NCBI GenBank assembly: GCA_046726955.1
Contig: JBKPBQ010000488.1
Coordinates: forward strand, 1 to 7,375
Origin: CAVPGH01 sp046726955
Lineage (GTDB): Bacteria > Acidobacteriota > Vicinamibacteria > Fen-336
Reading direction: 5' to 3'
DNA: 7,375 bases
Under the pieces are notes generated by a model that was not told the DNA's origin, searched no databases, and worked only from the letters and a program-made list of their open reading frames with translations. Shown in pieces: positions 6,587 to 7,375 of this stretch (position 1 is the first letter of the stretch; each line of letters begins with the position of its first letter). The position numbers and the translations under genes were made by a program.

Positions 6587-6799
6587 CTACCGCTCCTCGG
6601 GCTTGTCCTCCTTGACCTCCCAGGAGATGGCCTGGGCCAGGGTCTCTTCGATCGCGACGCGCGTCGACTTGCGGCTCCGGGTGTCCACCCGCGGCTTCGC
6701 CCCGTTCTGGAGCTGCTTCGCCCGCTGCGACGCCACCGTGATGAAGCGGAACTTGCTGTCGACCTCCTTGGGGAGGATGAGCTGCTGCGTCTCCTTCAT
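6587..6799 (-). CDS. rpoZ: DNA-directed RNA polymerase omega subunit (RpoZ)
   Basis: This 70-residue protein fits the omega subunit, which binds the beta' C-terminal region and helps RNA polymerase assembly and stability; in many bacteria it is also part of a (p)ppGpp site. The omega signature is visible as SKFRFITVASQRAKQLQNG (residues 15-33), with the conserved xxxAxxRAxQLxxG pattern, followed by KSTRVAIEE at 44-52. The C-terminus is charged. The start ATG 6799-6797 overlaps the gmk stop as ATGA and is preceded by AAGGAG 11 bases upstream. The reading frame is open much further upstream only as an alternative frame of gmk, so a longer protein is not supported. Its position directly after gmk is very common in bacteria and strengthens the assignment. 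Confidence 0.94.
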   Translation of the reverse strand: MKETQQLILPKEVDSKFRFITVASQRAKQLQNGAKPRVDTRSRKSTRVAIEETLAQAISWEVKEDKPEER

Positions 6800-7375
6800 T
6801 TCTCGTTCGTCTCCTTCTGGAATGTCATGAGTACCGTGCGCGCCTTCTCCTGCATGCGGCTCGTCCGGCAGCGCGCGGCCCGGACGACGCTCTTCAAGCT
6901 CTCGACGCAGGCGTCGAGGTCGTCGTTCACGATCGCGTAGTCGTAGACGCCGTAGTAGCCGAGCTCCTCGACCGCCGCCGCCAGGCGCTCGCGGATGGAT
7001 GTGCTCGAGTCCTGCCCCCGGCTGCGCAGACGGCGCTCCAGCTCCTCGTAAGACGGGGGGAGGATGAAGACGGTGACCGCGTCCGGCAGCTTCCGGCGCA
7101 CGAGGTCCGCGCCCTGCACGTCGATGTCGAGCAGGAGGTCGACGCCTTCCCGGCCCGCCCGGTCGAGCTCCGCGAGGCCGGTGCCGTAGAGCTGGCCGTG
7201 GACCTGCGCCCACTCCAGCATCTTGCCCTGGCCGGCCAGGGACTCGAAGGTCGCGTGGTCCACGAAGTGGTAGTCGATACCGTCCCTCTCGTTCTCCCGC
7301 GGCTGGCGCGTCGTGTGGGACACCGAGAAGCGGATCTTCCCCACTTCCTTCAGCACCCGCTGGAGGACCGTGGAC
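6796..7375 (-). CDS. gmk: Guanylate kinase (Gmk), N-terminus cut off by window edge
   Basis: Guanylate kinase phosphorylates GMP to GDP with ATP, the step that feeds GTP, dGTP and (p)ppGpp synthesis. The visible 192 residues begin with STVLQR, which fits the residues just after the P-loop lysine (family pattern GPSGxGKST). The Walker A motif and about a dozen N-terminal residues therefore lie beyond base 7375. Visible signatures are the GMP-binding SHTTRQPRENERDGIDYHFV region, EWAQVHGQLYGT, LLLDIDVQGA, and the lid region RLRSRGQDSSTSIRERL. A GTG codon at 7356-7354 is internal and not the start, because family sequence continues upstream of it. The gene ends with TGA at 6798-6796, overlapping the rpoZ ATG by 4 bases. 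The operon promoter lies further upstream, outside the window. Confidence 0.97.
   Translation of the reverse strand, partial: STVLQRVLKEVGKIRFSVSHTTRQPRENERDGIDYHFVDHATFESLAGQGKMLEWAQVHGQLYGTGLAELDRAGREGVDLLLDIDVQGADLVRRKLPDAVTVFILPPSYEELERRLRSRGQDSSTSIRERLAAAVEELGYYGVYDYAIVNDDLDACVESLKSVVRAARCRTSRMQEKARTVLMTFQKETNEK

Noticed and set aside
5074..6615. A 513-codon plus-strand open frame antisense to coaBC and the glycosylase gene
   Set aside because: It is an antisense shadow made possible by high third-position GC, with no domain; both genes on the other strand are complete and motif-rich.
6800..7213. Long upstream extension of the rpoZ frame (208 codons)
   Set aside because: The upstream part is an alternative frame of gmk. 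The ATG at 6799 has a Shine-Dalgarno site and gives the normal omega length.
7354..7356. GTG as a start codon for gmk
   Set aside because: Family sequence (STVLQR) continues in frame upstream to the window edge, so the gene is truncated by the window rather than starting here.

Overview
The window is GC-rich (about two thirds G+C by eye), gene-dense bacterial chromosome that holds conserved housekeeping genes only. I see no mobile element, tRNA, rRNA, CRISPR array, phage gene or sign of recent transfer. The composition, the HU sequence and the gene order suggest a GC-rich Gram-negative-type lineage such as Acidobacteriota or a neighbouring phylum. That placement is a low-confidence inference, because no marker here settles the phylum.

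Layout, left to right. Positions 1-924 (minus strand) hold the N-terminal two thirds of the ribosome-assembly GTPase Der, cut by the window's left edge. Positions 925-996 are a 72-bp divergent intergenic region. It carries a fully consensus sigma70-type promoter and a strong Shine-Dalgarno site for the plus-strand HU-type DNA-binding protein (997-1269), and possibly an overlapping promoter for der on the other strand. A plus-strand intramembrane site-2 metalloprotease follows (about 1361-2230) with an uncertain start. Its last 14 bases overlap, tail to tail, the 3' end of priA.

Positions 2217-7375 are one minus-strand run, read right to left: gmk (5' end cut off by the right edge), rpoZ, coaBC, a family-4-type uracil-DNA glycosylase, then priA. 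gmk/rpoZ and coaBC/udg each overlap by 4 bases through stop/start codons, the rpoZ-coaBC gap is 22 bp, and the udg-priA gap is 47 bp. This looks like one operon whose promoter lies beyond the right edge. Bacillus and relatives have a similar gmk-rpoZ-coaBC-priA order; here a uracil-DNA glycosylase sits between coaBC and priA.

The operon combines GDP synthesis (Gmk), the RNA polymerase omega subunit, coenzyme A synthesis (CoaBC), uracil removal from DNA (UDG) and replication restart (PriA). These are core growth and genome-maintenance functions rather than a specialised system. The points most worth a second look are the divergent der/hup promoter region, the unresolved start of the protease gene, and the overlapping 3' ends of the protease gene and priA. 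I did not find an undescribed biological system.
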